DNA of 64,000 bases from positions 1 through 64,000 of the forward strand of contig JAURVB010014090.1 of the NCBI GenBank assembly GCA_033002965.1. The letters run 5' to 3'. This document shows, piece by piece, positions 47,303 to 59,338 of the stretch. The position numbers and the translations under genes are program-made. Position 1 is the first letter of the stretch; the number at the start of each line of letters is the position of its first letter. The notes beneath the pieces are model-generated. The model was not told where the DNA came from, made no database searches, and saw only the letters and a list, made by a program, of their open reading frames with translations. Source of the DNA: Piper betle. Taxonomy: Eukaryota > Streptophyta > Magnoliopsida > Piperales > Piperaceae.

Positions 47303-49836
47303 TCTAAAGACCGTGGAAAACAAAGTGGAAAAAAAATTTTTAATATATTCGACTCCGTCCGGAAAGGACCGAACGTGTTATATTCTTTTACCTAGTTAAT
47401 TATTATATTTTATTGTTACCTATTTTATTATTTACCCGGTTACCCGGTTAAGTGAAATACAGGTGTTTTCACATACCCTAGCCGTTATTTTCATTTTTAT
47501 AAATTTTGAAAGAAGACGTCATTTTTCACATACGGGTGTAGGGCGTCATCCTCACCTTAGCCGCCTAATTCTCTCTTCCATTGCTGGTGTTTCTTCCTTA
47601 CTTTGTTATCCTTCCTATGTCCCTCTTCTTCATTTTCTTGCATTCATATGTCTTTTTAATTGATAATAAGCTTGATAAACATGAGAATTAAAGTCTGAAA
47701 TCAACAATAACAAGTAAAACAAAACTGGAAAATGGAATTTTGCCATAGCCGACGGGTCTGAAGTTGGGCAATGATAGGCGACTGTAAACAAAGATTTCAA
47801 GGCAGCCTTCACACCCCCAACGACCTCTCTGGCTGCTGGGTCGAAGGGTGGCGTCGCCTTGTCCCTCGGTTCCAATGGGTGACGGAATTTCAGTGGTTAT
47901 GGGCGGAGTTGTAGTGTGCGACGCTGTGGGAGATTCCAGACGTCCAAGCCAGATTGCTGGCCAAAGACTCACGCCTTGCATGCTCGCAGTGCTTGGCCTT
48001 GACGTTGGGTTGTCGTGCAGGGAGAAGGGAAGTATTCCTAGTGGTGCTGCTTGCCGGACGGAGTACCACCTTGCAGTCCCGGCGGTGCTGTTGCCAGGAG
48101 TCTGCGCCTTGGTGCAGAACGGAGTTTGACATGGGTAGTTGCTGTAAAGCACAAGCTTTATTCTTCCAATTGGATTGGTAGGTAATAATTAGTTAAATGA
48201 TTATGTCACAGGAATAATTAATTATCTCCACTAGATTTGTTGATAATTTAATATTTAATATTTTTAGAAATGATATATATATTAGATATTTAGTTGCATG
48301 CATTGCTACTCGAATAAAATTATATTTATGTATAATTTTATATTCTCGTTCAGATTAGGATCATTGGTCGCAGCTGTGAGTTTGAAATATCCAGGTCCAC
48401 ATAATCATTTGAAATGTTATACATCCCTTGTTGGCAGCCCTGGTTGGCCTGAGCCCAATTCGACCAGCATGCGCTGTAACGCAATCGGGGTCAATGAATT
48501 GACTCAGTCCGACACGGGGCTGCACCTTTAAAATTACTATGTGTGACCGTATAATTATTTAAAATGTTATATTTCCTAGATAATTATTTGGAATGTTGTA
48601 TTGTCCAGTATAATTATTTGAAATACTATATTTTCCCAAACTGGTATAATTATATGAAATGTTGTATTTTCCCAAATTGGTAGCCTTTATCGGCACTAAT
48701 CTCAAAATGAGCTGGGTGATGATTTTTAATCTCAGACTGAATTGGGAGACCATGACTAACCTCAAAATGAATTGGGGGACCATTTAATCTCAGAATTAGC
48801 TAAGGAGACAATTTTCTAACCTCAGAATGAATTGGGAGACCATGACTAACCTCAAAATCAATTGGGGGACCACCTAATCTCAGAATGAGCTGGGAGACAA
48901 TTTCTAATCTCAGATTGAACTGGGCGACCATGACTAACCTCAAAATGAATTGGGGGACCACCTAATCTTAGAAATGAGCTGGGAGACAATTTTTAATCTC
49001 AGAGATGAACTAGGAGACCATGACTAACCTCCAAATGAGTTGGGGGACCACCTAATCTCAGTCTGAGCTGGGAGACAGTTTTCTAATCTCAGAATGAACT
49101 CGGAGACCATAACTAACCTCAAAATGAATTGGGGAACCACCTAATCTCAGAATGAGCTAGGAGATAATTTTCTAACCTCAAAATTAATTGGGGGACCATG
49201 ACTAATCTCTAAATGAATTGGGAGACCACCTAATCTCAGAATGAGTTGGGAGACGATTTCTAATCTTAGAATGAGCTGGGAGACCATGACTATTCTCAAA
49301 ATGAATTGGGAGACCACCTAATCTGAGAATGAGCTGGGAGATGTTTTCTAATCTCAGAATGAGCTGGGAGTTGACTTTTGCTATTCTAAGAATGACCTGA
49401 GAGATAAATTACCCTTTACTTGTGTAATAATAATAATAAGAACGAGTGATATGATAATAGGGATTATACTGACTTGTTTCATTTAATTATGCGGCCTAGT
49501 GGTTTTATCACTAAAGCGGAATTGCCTCCACAGGTGAGTAGCTTTGGACTAAAGAATAGAAGTGTGGTTGGTGGTTCTTTTACCAATCCAGGTATGGTGA
49601 ATTGATAATAAAGTTGGACTTCCTTGTTATTCTCTTGTGTTATAAATGTGGCTATGGGAAACGGTCCGAGATTGTGGGACGGTTATTTTAAATTTTAGAG
49701 AACATGATTTATTGTTATGATTTATATTATATGTTGCCAGACTATTTTTTGTATTTAAATTCATGTTCTGGAAGGTTACATTTACATTAAATATATTTTT
49801 AAGTAACACCTGGTCCAGTTCGGGCGGGTTGTTACA
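47303..49836 (+). mobile_element. Family B solo LTR in a pol relic
   Basis: Starts TCTAAAGACCGTGG and ends GGGCGGGTTGTTACA, 2534 bp, flanked by CATTA (47298-47302) and CATTG (49837-49841). The interrupted pol sequence reads on across it. A deletion near 48180 has removed the AT-rich part and the palindromic module found in other copies. The usual 33-34 bp array is replaced by a different array (48700-49380). Confidence 0.88.
48700..49380. repeat. 28-31 bp tandem array in a family B LTR
   Basis: Units alternate between TAATCTCAGAATGAGCTGGG-type (ending GAGACAATTTT) and TAACCTCAAAATGAATTGGG-type (ending GGACCACC). About 22 units are present. The sequence is unrelated to the CATGTCC array. Confidence 0.88.
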
Positions 49837-49841
49837 CATTG

Positions 49842-50516
49842 CATACTCTAGCTAGGCTTGGTGGTGATGCTGATCTATATGCACAATTTCTGACTCAATC
49901 CAGGATTGGGAACGGTCCTATGAATCTTGGTTTCAACTTCCCTGATGTTCTAAATCTGATCACCCCTTCCTAGGAGATGTCTTTAGGTACACAAACTCCC
50001 CAACTTGGAACTCTAGGTCCTTTCTTCAAGTATCAGCATAACTCTTTTGTCGATCCTGTGCTGCCTTTAGCCTTTGGTTAATGAGTTTCACCTTTTCAGT
50101 TGCTTCCCTCACCATCTCTGGCTCGACTACAACCGCTTCGGTAGACTCCAACCAGCAAGATGGTGATCGGCATGGCCTACCATATAAGGCTTCAAAATGG
50201 TGCCATCCTTATACTGGCCTGGTAAGAGCTATTATAGGTGAATTCAGCCAAGGCTAAGTATTTCTACCAATCTCCTTCCCAATCAAGGATGCAAGCTCTT
50301 AACAAATCCTCCATAGTTTGAATGGTCCTCTCACTCTGACCATCAGTTTGAGGATGATATGTTGTACTTAGCATGATTTGGATCCCCATAGCTTTTTGCA
50401 AAGCTTCCCAGAAATGTGAAGTGAATAGGGGATCTCTGTCAGAAACCATCTCTTTTGGAATCCCATGCAGCCTGACAATGTTATTGAGATACTAATTCTG
50501 GTAGGTATTCCGCCAT
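49842..50516 (-). pseudogene. Integrase core and GPF region of the same pol relic
   Basis: Minus strand: [20 protein letters not shown] (50449-50390), [19 protein letters not shown] (about 50350), then the YGRPCRSPSCW region near 50170 and the linker to the GPF domain toward 49842. Several frameshifts. It is interrupted at 50516 by the solo LTR 50517-53837. Confidence 0.82.
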
Positions 50517-50999
50517 TGTAGCGACCCGCCATTTTTCATAATATTGTCGGCCTTGCTGACTAAGTGTTACTCAAAATTTAACAAAAACCAACCCTATAAC
50601 AACCAGTCATAACCGGACCGGGTGTTACTTAAAAAGTTACATGTATAATATGAAAACAAATAAGTCTAGCATTTCAAACTCAAAAGAACTTATTTTTCAA
50701 ATGACAATGCATGAAGTAATTTATCCCACAGTCTTGGACCGTTTCCCATAGCCACATTTATAACACAAGAGAAGTAAAAAGAGAAGTCTGGTTATTAACT
50801 GTTCACCACATGCGTTGGTAGAAGAACCACCCTGACGTCTCTTAGTCTTTCAGATCCAGCTGCTAACCTGCAGGAGGCAATTCCGTGTTAGTGATTAACC
50901 ACTAAGCCGTATAATTAAATAAAGCAAGTACATAAACTCCCTATCATTATCTACATTATTGGCACTTGTGACCATTCCAAGATGACCATTTATTAGCTG

Positions 51000-51625
51000 A
51001 TGGTTCAGCCACCATGTCCATTAGTTGGCTGATGGGACAATACACCATGTCCACCTATTGGGTGATGGGTCAGTCTATCATGTACATTACCGGCTGGCGA
51101 GTCCAATCTGCCATGTCCGTTATCGGCAACTGAGTCCAATCCACCAAGTCCATTAGTTGGCTGATGGGTCAGTCCACCATGTCCATCTATTGGCTGATGG
51201 GTCAGTCCACCATGTCCGTAATTAGCTGGCGAGTCCAATCTGCCATGTCCAATTTATTAGCTGATGGGTCAGTCCATCATGTCCAATACCGGCTGGCGAG
51301 TCCAATCCGCCATGTCCATTATCGGCTGGTGGGTCAAATCCACCATGTCCGTAATTGGCTGGCGAGTCCAATCCGCCATGTCCAATTTATTGGCTGATGG
51401 GTCAGCCTACCATGTCCGTAATTGGCTGGCGAGTCCAATCCGCCATGTCCAATTTATTGGCTGATGGGTCAATCCATCATGTCCATTACAGGCTGGCTAG
51501 TCCAATCCGCCATATCCGTTATCGGCTGGTGGGTCCAATCCACCTTGTCCGTAATTAGCTGGCGAGTTGAATCCACCATGTCCAATTTATTTGCTGATGG
51601 GTCTGTCCATCATGTCCATTATTTA
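51000..51625. repeat. 33-34 bp tandem array in a family A solo LTR
   Basis: About 18 CATGTCC units, with the clearest higher-order alternation of four unit types in the window. Confidence 0.88.
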
Positions 51626-51859
51626 ATTATGAAGGGCGTAGCCCGTGTCAGACTGAGTCAATTCCTTAACCCTGCACTCGTTGCATGATGGTCGAATCTG
51701 ACCAGGTTATCCACAAGGGAAAATACAACATTTTAAATAATTATACGGACCAAGATATTTCGAACTTGCAGCTACAACCAATGATCCTAATCTAAACGAG
51801 GACATAAAATTATACATAAGTATAATTTTATTCGAGTAGAAATGCATGCACCTAAATGA

Positions 51860-51898
<39 letters not shown>

Positions 51899-52625
51899 TC
51901 ACTATTAAATTTCAACAATATTAAAATTACACTATTCATGTGACATAATTATTTAAATCCTACTTTACATTAATAATCTAGATCATAATTAACACCTAAC
52001 AAATAATAAAATAATTATCAACTTATACCCAAATATTTAATTACTATTATTAGTATATTTTGCTTCGGTTATAATTTTTTAATCGCTACTAGTTCTTACA
52101 GTAATTTAATTAATTAGGTTGTTCAATTAAGTTATTTAAAATAATTTGTATTATTTTAATTCATAAATATTATTAATACAATTATTTTAAATTATTTGAC
52201 TCTATAAAGTTTCGAACTTTATTTATTTCCATTATGCTATTTAGGTACGACGCAGAGTGATTGCTACCCAACTATAGTTTAATAACCTCATTTTCTACAT
52301 TACTGATTCATTATTAAAATAATCACTTTATTTACCTAATATTAAATTTAATATGGTAAAGGTAACATCTTTATTTATTAATCACTTATAACCGTCCGAT
52401 TTAATTTAATCGCTTTTATTACGCCGATTAATTATCGATAGTTTCTCGTTACCGTATTTTTTATTATCTATGTCCATGTCGACTTCGTCAAATAACTAAT
52501 TAGTTTAGTAACTTTACCCTAACCAATTAAAATAATTATCTTTAAAGATTTATTACGTGTTCGTATTATTTTTAACTCGAGTTGGTATCGAGTCAACCCA
52601 TATTTACAAAACTGCCACCCTCCTC

Positions 52626-52709
52626 CTTCTTCTTCTTCTTCTTCTTCTTCTTCTTCTTCTTCTTCTTCTTCTTCTTCTTCTTCTTCTTCTTTTCTTCTTC
52701 TTCTTCTTC
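52626..52709. repeat. (TTC)n microsatellite
   Basis: About 28 CTT/TTC triplets with one slip near 52690. Shorter runs lie at the same LTR position at 25760 and 31805. Confidence 0.95.
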
Positions 52710-53837
52710 CCGTCGCCACTCTTCTCTGCACCCAAAACCAGAACCAAAATCAGACCACGCCCTTCTTCTCCGCCCCTTTTCTTGGCACTCAAACCCAGAA
52801 TCACGTCCTCCCTCAACTTCAACCTTCTCCACCAACCAATTGGAAGCCTAAAGTGCGTGTTTTACAGCAGTTAACCAAGACGACCATGTGCTGCACCATG
52901 GCGCCCAACTCCTGGCCTGTTCTTCTTCTCCCAGCCTCAAGACCCCTCCTTTCTTGCACCTTGCTCCAATTCATATGTTCCACGACCTCAGGCCGGCCTC
53001 AAAACAGTAAGGATCAGCCACCTTTGGACGTTGCATGGAGTATGGTCGTCCTCCCCACTTCTGCACGTCGCTGCCATGAATTCCGGCGAGAAGGTCGTCC
53101 GTTATGGACTGTTCCAGCGGCCTGAACTGCTGTGAAGGAACCCATTATGCTATCGGTGAAGCACAACCGGTGTCTACCCCTTTGAACATCAATTACAGCA
53201 CCTATTGCAGCAGAATGTCGCCATTCCATCACCCTTGCAACTCCGCCCATCCACCGCTGCAATTCCGCCACCCACCGGAAACCAGGGACATGGCGAGCCA
53301 TCCCTTCGACCCAGCAAGCAGAGGGGTCGTCGGGGGTGTGAGGGGAAGCCTTGCAAACTTGTTTACAGTTGCCCATATCGCCAACAATTTGCACCCGTCA
53401 GCCATGGACGGGATTTCAGTTTTCAAGTTTAGTTTAGTTCTTTTCTTTCTTGTTGATTTTTAACTTTAATCCTCACGATTATAAAGCTTATTATCAAATT
53501 AAAATATGCATGCAAGAAAATTAAGAAGAGGGAGATAGGAAGAATACCTAAGCGAGGAAGAAGACACGCCGGCAGAGGAAGAGGAGAAGAAAATCCGAAT
53601 GAAGGCTAGGGTGGAGGACGTCCTTTATAAAATGAAATGACGGCTAAGGTTTGTGGAAATATACCCCATTTAATTCCTTTAACTGGGTAACCGGATAAAG
53701 AATAAAATATTTAGCCGGGTAGACTTAACCGGGTAGAGAATATAATATAATTAATATTAATTCTCTAACGTTCGGTCCTTACCTGCCCGAGTCGAATATA
53801 TTAGAAAAAAATTTTCTATTTTTCCATGGTCTTTATA

Positions 53838-54731
53838 GCCATCCATCTTGATTTTGTGGGGATGAAATGAGCTGCCTTGGTCAGACGGTCCACAACCACC
53901 CATATGGAGTCATGCTTCTTCTGAGTCCTTGGGAGCTTTGCAATAAAGTCGCATTTGACACACTCCCATTTCCAGGTTGGTATTTCTAAACGATTGTAAT
54001 AGTCCCCCAGGTAGTTGATGTTGGGCTTTGATCTGTTGGCAAGTCTGACACTTGGAGACAAAATCCACAACATCCCTCTTCATCCCAATCCACCAGTAGA
54101 TTCGCTTTAAATCCTGATACATTTTAGTAACTCCAGGGTGTATCAAGAACTTTGAGTGATGAGCCTCTTCCAAGATATTTCGCCTCAGTGCATCATCCTT
54201 GGGTACACACAACCTTCCTCTAAATCTGATCACACTATTGGAATCAGCTACAATGTCAGGAGTCTTGTCCAACATTTCATTTAGCTCCTCATCACCCATT
54301 TGTGCTAGCTTAACCCGATCGACCAAATCATTGGAAATAACCAGATTTGCCAGTAACCCTGTTAGTTGTTCCACAGGATTGATAGCCACCACTTCTGCTG
54401 ACATGGCCCAAAGTCTAGCTAGCTGCTGACCTTTGTCCACCTTGCCCTTCCAACTCAACGCGTCGGCTACCACATTCGCTTTCCCTAGCTGATATAAGAT
54501 TTGGAAGTCATAGTCCTTCAAATATTCTATCCACCGCCTCTGTCGAAGGTTAAGGTCCTTTTGGGTGAAGATATACTTCAAACTCTGATGGTCAGTGAAG
54601 ACTTCGAACTGGGCTCCATACAAGTAGTGTCTCCAAATCTTCAGTGCAAAAACTACTGCTGCCAGTTCCAAGTCATGGGTTGCATAATTTTGCTCATGAA
54701 TTTTCAATTGACGAGAGGCATAGGCCACCAC
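53838..54731 (-). pseudogene. RNase H end, integrase zinc finger and integrase start
   Basis: The main minus frame 54731-53910 has the RNase H part ([40 protein letters not shown]) and the linker with [10 protein letters not shown]. The H2C2 finger follows: H and H in [16 protein letters not shown] and C in [12 protein letters not shown] frameshift near 53990 leads into the integrase start (DSIWVVVDRLTKAAHFIPTK), which ends at the LTR insertion 53837. Confidence 0.85.
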
Positions 54732-54732
54732 T

Positions 54733-56319
54733 TTACCTCCTCATAAGGACACATCCTAAACCCAACAGGGATGCATCACTGAAGACTACGAATCCTTTAT
54801 TACCATTTGGTAGTGCCAAGACTGGTGTAGTTGTTAGACTCTTCTTTAGAGACTGGAAACTTTCCTCACACTTACTACTCCATTCAAACTTGATGCCCTT
54901 CCTTGTGAGTTTGGTCATTGACGATGCCACTAAGGAGAAGTCTTTAATGAATTTCCTGTAGTAACCCGCTAAACCAAGAAAACTTCTGATGTCAGTGACT
55001 GACTTGGGTTGTGGCCAATCAGTGACTGCTTTCACTTTCGATGGATCCACTGCAACTCCGGCCTTTGAGATTATATGACCAAGGAAATTTACCTCCTTCA
55101 GCCAGAAGTCGCACTTTGAGAGCTTGGCGAACAGCTGATTCTCCCTCAACACTTGAAGGGTAATGGATAGGTGCTTCACATGCTCTTCTTCATTACTTGA
55201 ATAGACCAGAATGTCGTCCACAAACACAATGATAAACTTGTCCAAATATTCGTAGAGGACCGTGTTCATGAGTGACATAAAGGCCGCTGGTGCATTTGTT
55301 AGACCAAAAGGCATGACTAGAAACTCATAATGTCCATATCGAGTTCGGAAGGCCGTTTTCTGTATGTCTGACTCCTTTACACGCAATTGGTGATAACTAG
55401 ACCGCAAGTCTATCTTGGAAAATATTCTGGCTGTTCTTAGCTGGTCAAACAAATCATCAATCCTCGATAAGGGATACCGATTCTTGATTGTCACTTGATT
55501 GATTTGGCGATAGTCAATACACAGCCGAAGTGATCCATCCTTCTTCTTCACAAAAAGAATAGGGGCTCCCCAGGGTGAAGTACTTGGCCGGATGAAGCCT
55601 GCTTGTAACAACTCTTCTAGTTGACTCTTTAATTCTTTGAGCTCCGCTGGAGCCATGCGGTATGGTGCTTTAGAAATTGGTGTTACTCCAGGTGCTAGGT
55701 CAATGACAAACTCCACTGCCCACTTAGGAGGTAACCCTGGAAGTTCATCCGGGAATACATCTGGAAACTCTGCTACCACAGGAATCATGGACAACTCTTT
55801 GGATTTGGACTCAGACTCAACTAGGTTAGTCAAAAAGGCTTTACAACTCTCACCAAACAACTCAACTGCCTCACCGATCGCCACGATACAAGAAGATGGA
55901 TCGTGCAATGACCCTTGGAAAATGACCCCCATCTCACAATTACAAGGTTTTGTCACCACTCTCTTCCCTTTACAGTCAAGGAAAGCCTGGTGTGCAGACA
56001 GCCAGTCCATTCCCAATAATACATCATAACCTTTTATCCCATATATGATAAAGTTCCACACATAGGGTTTTCCTTGTATATCTAAGGATAGGCTAGTCAC
56101 CCCCAACGTTGTGACTTCACTGCCTCCCGTTGCAGTAGTGACTTTATAAGACTTGGGTAATGGAGATGCTTGGAGTCCTAACCTCTTGACTATTTGAGAT
56201 GAGATGAATGAATGTGTACACCCTGAATCAAATAGAACCTCCACAATAAATCCTTGGATTAGAATTTTACCTCGAACAGTTATGATCATCCTCCTCAATG
56301 TCCTCGACTTCAACCGCAT
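54733..56319 (-). pseudogene. Protease and reverse transcriptase of a family A chromovirus (528 codons open)
   Basis: The longest transposon frame in the window. An aspartic protease lies at the N-terminus ([14 protein letters not shown], residues about 28-41; GMDWLSAHQ about 100). The RT follows from about residue 215: [67 protein letters not shown] and the catalytic FVDDILVYS (codons at 55224-55213 for FVDD). The frame then enters RNase H and ends at a frameshift near 54733 (CVLMRR), where relatives have CVLMQEGK. All RT catalytic aspartates are present, but gag, RNase H and integrase are broken or displaced. Confidence 0.9.
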
Positions 56320-56660
56320 AGAGTTTTGCCTTCCCTTTGTCTACCGGTTGTGCAGGTGTCGGGTAGCGAATAGGAGCTGGTGCCTTCCCTTTCTCAGGCT
56401 GCTCCTGTTGCTGTCTTCGGAGGTTGACGACACTCCTTCTGCATGTGTCCCGTCCTTCCACAGTTATAGCACCTACGGGGCTCCCTACATGTCCCTGAAT
56501 GCATCTTGTTGCAATTTTTACATTGTCGATACGGAGGCTCCTCAAACTTCCTTTTGAGGTTCCCCTCAATGCTCCTTTGGTAGTTCTGCTTCTGGTGTCC
56601 TACGGACCAGTTTTGGCTACTACCCTGGTTGGCATTTTTATGTTGCATAGTAGCCCTCCC
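56320..56660 (-). pseudogene. gag C-terminus with zinc knuckle
   Basis: Minus strand: a CCHC knuckle CYNCGRTGHMQKEC (about 56480-56440), preceded by a basic region with CKNCNKMHSGTCREP. Frameshifts near 56400 and 56300 put the following linker in another frame before the protease. Confidence 0.82.
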
Positions 56661-57128
56661 CTATTTCTGTGCACGGTCATGCTTGTACACCAATTCATGA
56701 GTCGTGGCTGCCTCGATCACTTCGGTTATGGTGCCCCTTGGCGCCGTAGCAACCCTACTCCTCAATTCGGGCTTCAATCTCCAGAAGAATTTGTTCACTC
56801 TAGCCTTGTCAGTTGCCAGAATCCCAGGTGCAAATCGCTCCAACTGCATGAAATTCTTGGCATATCCCCAGACCGAATCCTCCCCGTGAGCCAAAGTGGC
56901 AAATTCTAGTGCTTTCTTCTGGACAATGGACTCAGGAAAGTACTGTCCATTAAAAGCTGTTACAAATTCTGCCCATGAGATGGATGAAATCTCACGTTGA
57001 TAGAATGTAGTCTTTTCCATGGATTTCCACTTGTAAGATGCTTCCTCATGAAGCATGCATGTTGCCAACCTCACTTGATGGCAGTGGGGCACCGATAGAG
57101 ACCTAAACGCTTTTTCAGTAATGTCTGC
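56661..57128 (-). pseudogene. gag capsid region
   Basis: The open minus frame carries TEKAFRSLSVPHCHQVRLAT, MEKTTFYQREISSISWAEF, the retrotransposon gag motif [18 protein letters not shown] and FFWRLKPELRSRVA. The upstream part is lost: at about 57128 the sequence changes to an LTR tail. Confidence 0.82.
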
Positions 57129-57187
57129 GTCCAATTTTTTTAAATTTTTTTCCACGGTCTTTACAAAAATTTCCAAGCTGGTGAGAT
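57129..57187. other. Junction: LTR tail followed by an inverted polypurine tract
   Basis: 57129-57165 ends CCACGGTCTTTACA, a family A LTR edge. Directly after it, 57166-57187 reads AAAATTTCCAAGCTGGTGAGAT, a plus-oriented polypurine tract leading into the family C LTR at 57188. Two element ends of opposite orientation thus touch. Confidence 0.65.
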
Positions 57188-57569
57188 TGTAAAAACCAAA
57201 AAATAATTAGGTTATTTTATTTAGGGTTTTGTAAATCTTAAAATGAAATAATTATTTATTAAAATTAATTCTTGGAAATCAATATTTTATCGATTATAAC
57301 CCATTCAATGTCTTTGACCTTTCGTTATCACACAAATATAGTTATGAGTAATTACATTCTTTTCTATAAAATTTAATATAGTGACCTCTTCAATTCCACA
57401 CATATTTATAAAATTTAAAGTAATGACTTCTAGAATTCCACACATATTTTTCTATATAAAGGAAAGTTCTATTGTTAAATGAAACATCCTCTAGACAGGT
57501 TGTGAGCACATTTGACACACAAAGGGTAAGACTTTAGGATTATTAGTTATAGTTGTGAGTTCATCACCA
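57188..57569 (+). repeat. Family C LTR (382 bp)
   Basis: TGTAAAAACC...CATCACCA, preceded by a polypurine tract. Matches 63558-63938 over its full length. A TATA box CTATATAAAGG lies near 57452. Flanking bases (GAGAT, AATAC) do not match, so it is not a simple solo LTR. Confidence 0.7.
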
Positions 57570-57582
57570 AATACTATAAATC

Positions 57583-58130
57583 ATCCTTCTCTAAATCTGA
57601 TCACACTATTGGAATCAGCTACAATGTTAAGAATCTTGTCCAACATTTCATTCAGCTTCTCATCACCCGTTTGTGCTAGCTTAACACGATCAACTAAATC
57701 ATTGGAAAGCTGCTGACCACTTCTATTGACATGGCCCAAAGTTGTTGGTTGCTCCATATGGTTGATAGCCACCACATCAATTGACATGGCCCAAAGTTTA
57801 GCTAGCTGCTGACCTTTGTTCACCTTGCCCTTTCTACTCAACACGTCTGCTACCACATTCGCTTTCCTTGGATGGTATATGATTTGGAAGTCGTAGTCCT
57901 TCAAATACTCTAGCCACCACCTCTGTCGAAGTTTAAGGTCATTCTGGGTGAAGATATACTTCAAACTCTGGTGGTCAGTGAAGACTTCGAACTGAGCTCC
58001 ATACAAGTTGTGTCTCCAAATATTGAGGGCAAAAACCACTGCTGCAAGTTCCAAGTCATGGCTGCAAAATTTTGCTCATGAATCTTCAATTGACGAGATG
58101 CATAGGCGACCACTTTACCTCCCTACATAA
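57583..58130 (-). pseudogene. RNase H and linker fragment of a family B element
   Basis: Minus frame 58054-57583: [50 protein letters not shown]. An internal partial duplication of the AKLWAMS and AINHMEQ stretch lies near 57710-57800. It stops at about 57583, where the sequence meets the family C flank. The integrase is absent. Confidence 0.82.
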
Positions 58131-59338
58131 AGACACATCCTAACCCCAACAGGGATCCATCACTGAAGACTACAAATCCTTCATTACCATTTGGCAATGT
58201 CAAGACTGGTGCAGTTGTTAGACTCTTCTTCAGAGATTGGAAAATCTCCTCACACTTACTACTCCATTCAAACTTGACTCCCTTCCTTGTGAGTTTGGTC
58301 ATCGGCGATGCTACTAAGGAGAAGTCCTTAATGAATTTACTGTAGTAACCCGCTAAGCCAAGAAAGCTTCTGATATCAGTGACTAAATTGGGTTGTGGCC
58401 AATCAGTGACAGCTTCACTTTTGATGGATCCACTACAATTCCGACCTTTGAGATAATATGACCAACGAAGTTTACCTCTTTCAACCAGAAGTCACATTTT
58501 GACAGTTTGGCAAATAGTTGATTTTCTCTTAGAACTTGAAGAGTACGGAATAGGTGTTTCGCCTGCTCTTCTTCAATATTTGAATAGACCAGAATGTCAT
58601 TGACAAACACGATAATAAATTTGTCCAAGTATGCGTGAAATACTATGTTCATGAGTGATATAAAGGCTGTTGGTGCATTTGTTAGACCAAAAGGCATGAC
58701 CAAAAACTCTTAATGTCCATACCTAGTTCCAAAAGCCATTTTCTATATGGCTGACTCCTTTACTCACAACTGGTGATAACCAAACCGCAAGTCTATCTCA
58801 AAAACTCCGGGTTTTTTAGCTGATCAAACAAGTCATCAATCCTCGGTAAGGGGTACCGATTCTTGACTGTCACTTGATTAAGTTTTTGATAGTCAATACA
58901 CAGTCGAAGTGATCCATCTTTCTTCTTCACAAACAGAACAGGGGCTCCCCAGGATGAAGTACTTGGTCGGATGAAGCCTACCTGCAGCAACTCTTCTAGT
59001 TGACTCTTTAACTCCTTGAGTTTTGCTGGAGCCATACAGTATGGTGCTTTAGAAATTGATGTTGTTCTAGGTGCTAGGTCAATGGCAAACTCCATTGCCC
59101 GCTTAGGAGGTAACCCTGTAAGTTCATCTGGGAATACATCAGGAAACTCTGCTACCACAGGAAACATGGAAAACTCTTTGGGTTTTGACTGAGACTCAAC
59201 TAAGTTAACCAAAAAGGCTTTACAACCTTCACCAAATAACTCGATTGCCTCACCAATTGACACGATGCAAGAAGATGGATCATGCAATGACCCTTGAAAA
59301 ATGACACTCATCTCACAATTACAAGGTTTTGTCACCAC
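58131..59338 (-). pseudogene. Protease end and reverse transcriptase of the family B element
   Basis: Minus strand, two frames: 59338-58793 (protease-RT linker, [20 protein letters not shown]) and 58703-58383 ([13 protein letters not shown] and the active site). The catalytic box reads FVND instead of FVDD (58607-58596), replacing a metal-binding aspartate. Frameshifts and stops lie near 58740-58800 and 58430. Confidence 0.85.

Larger units (their letters stand above)
50517..53837 (-). mobile_element. Family A solo LTR in a pol relic
   Basis: Plus-strand ends TGTAGCGACCCGCC and CCATGGTCTTTATA, 3321 bp, flanked by perfect GCCAT duplications (50512-50516, 53838-53842). The integrase gene continues on both sides. 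It contains the 33-34 bp array (51000-51625), an (AT)n run (about 51862-51899), the palindromic module (52568-52615) and a long TTC run (52626-52709). Confidence 0.92.

Noticed and set aside
52582..52851. Frames with poly-Phe, poly-Leu, poly-Glu or poly-Lys tracts
   Set aside because: These are translations of the (TTC)n microsatellite.
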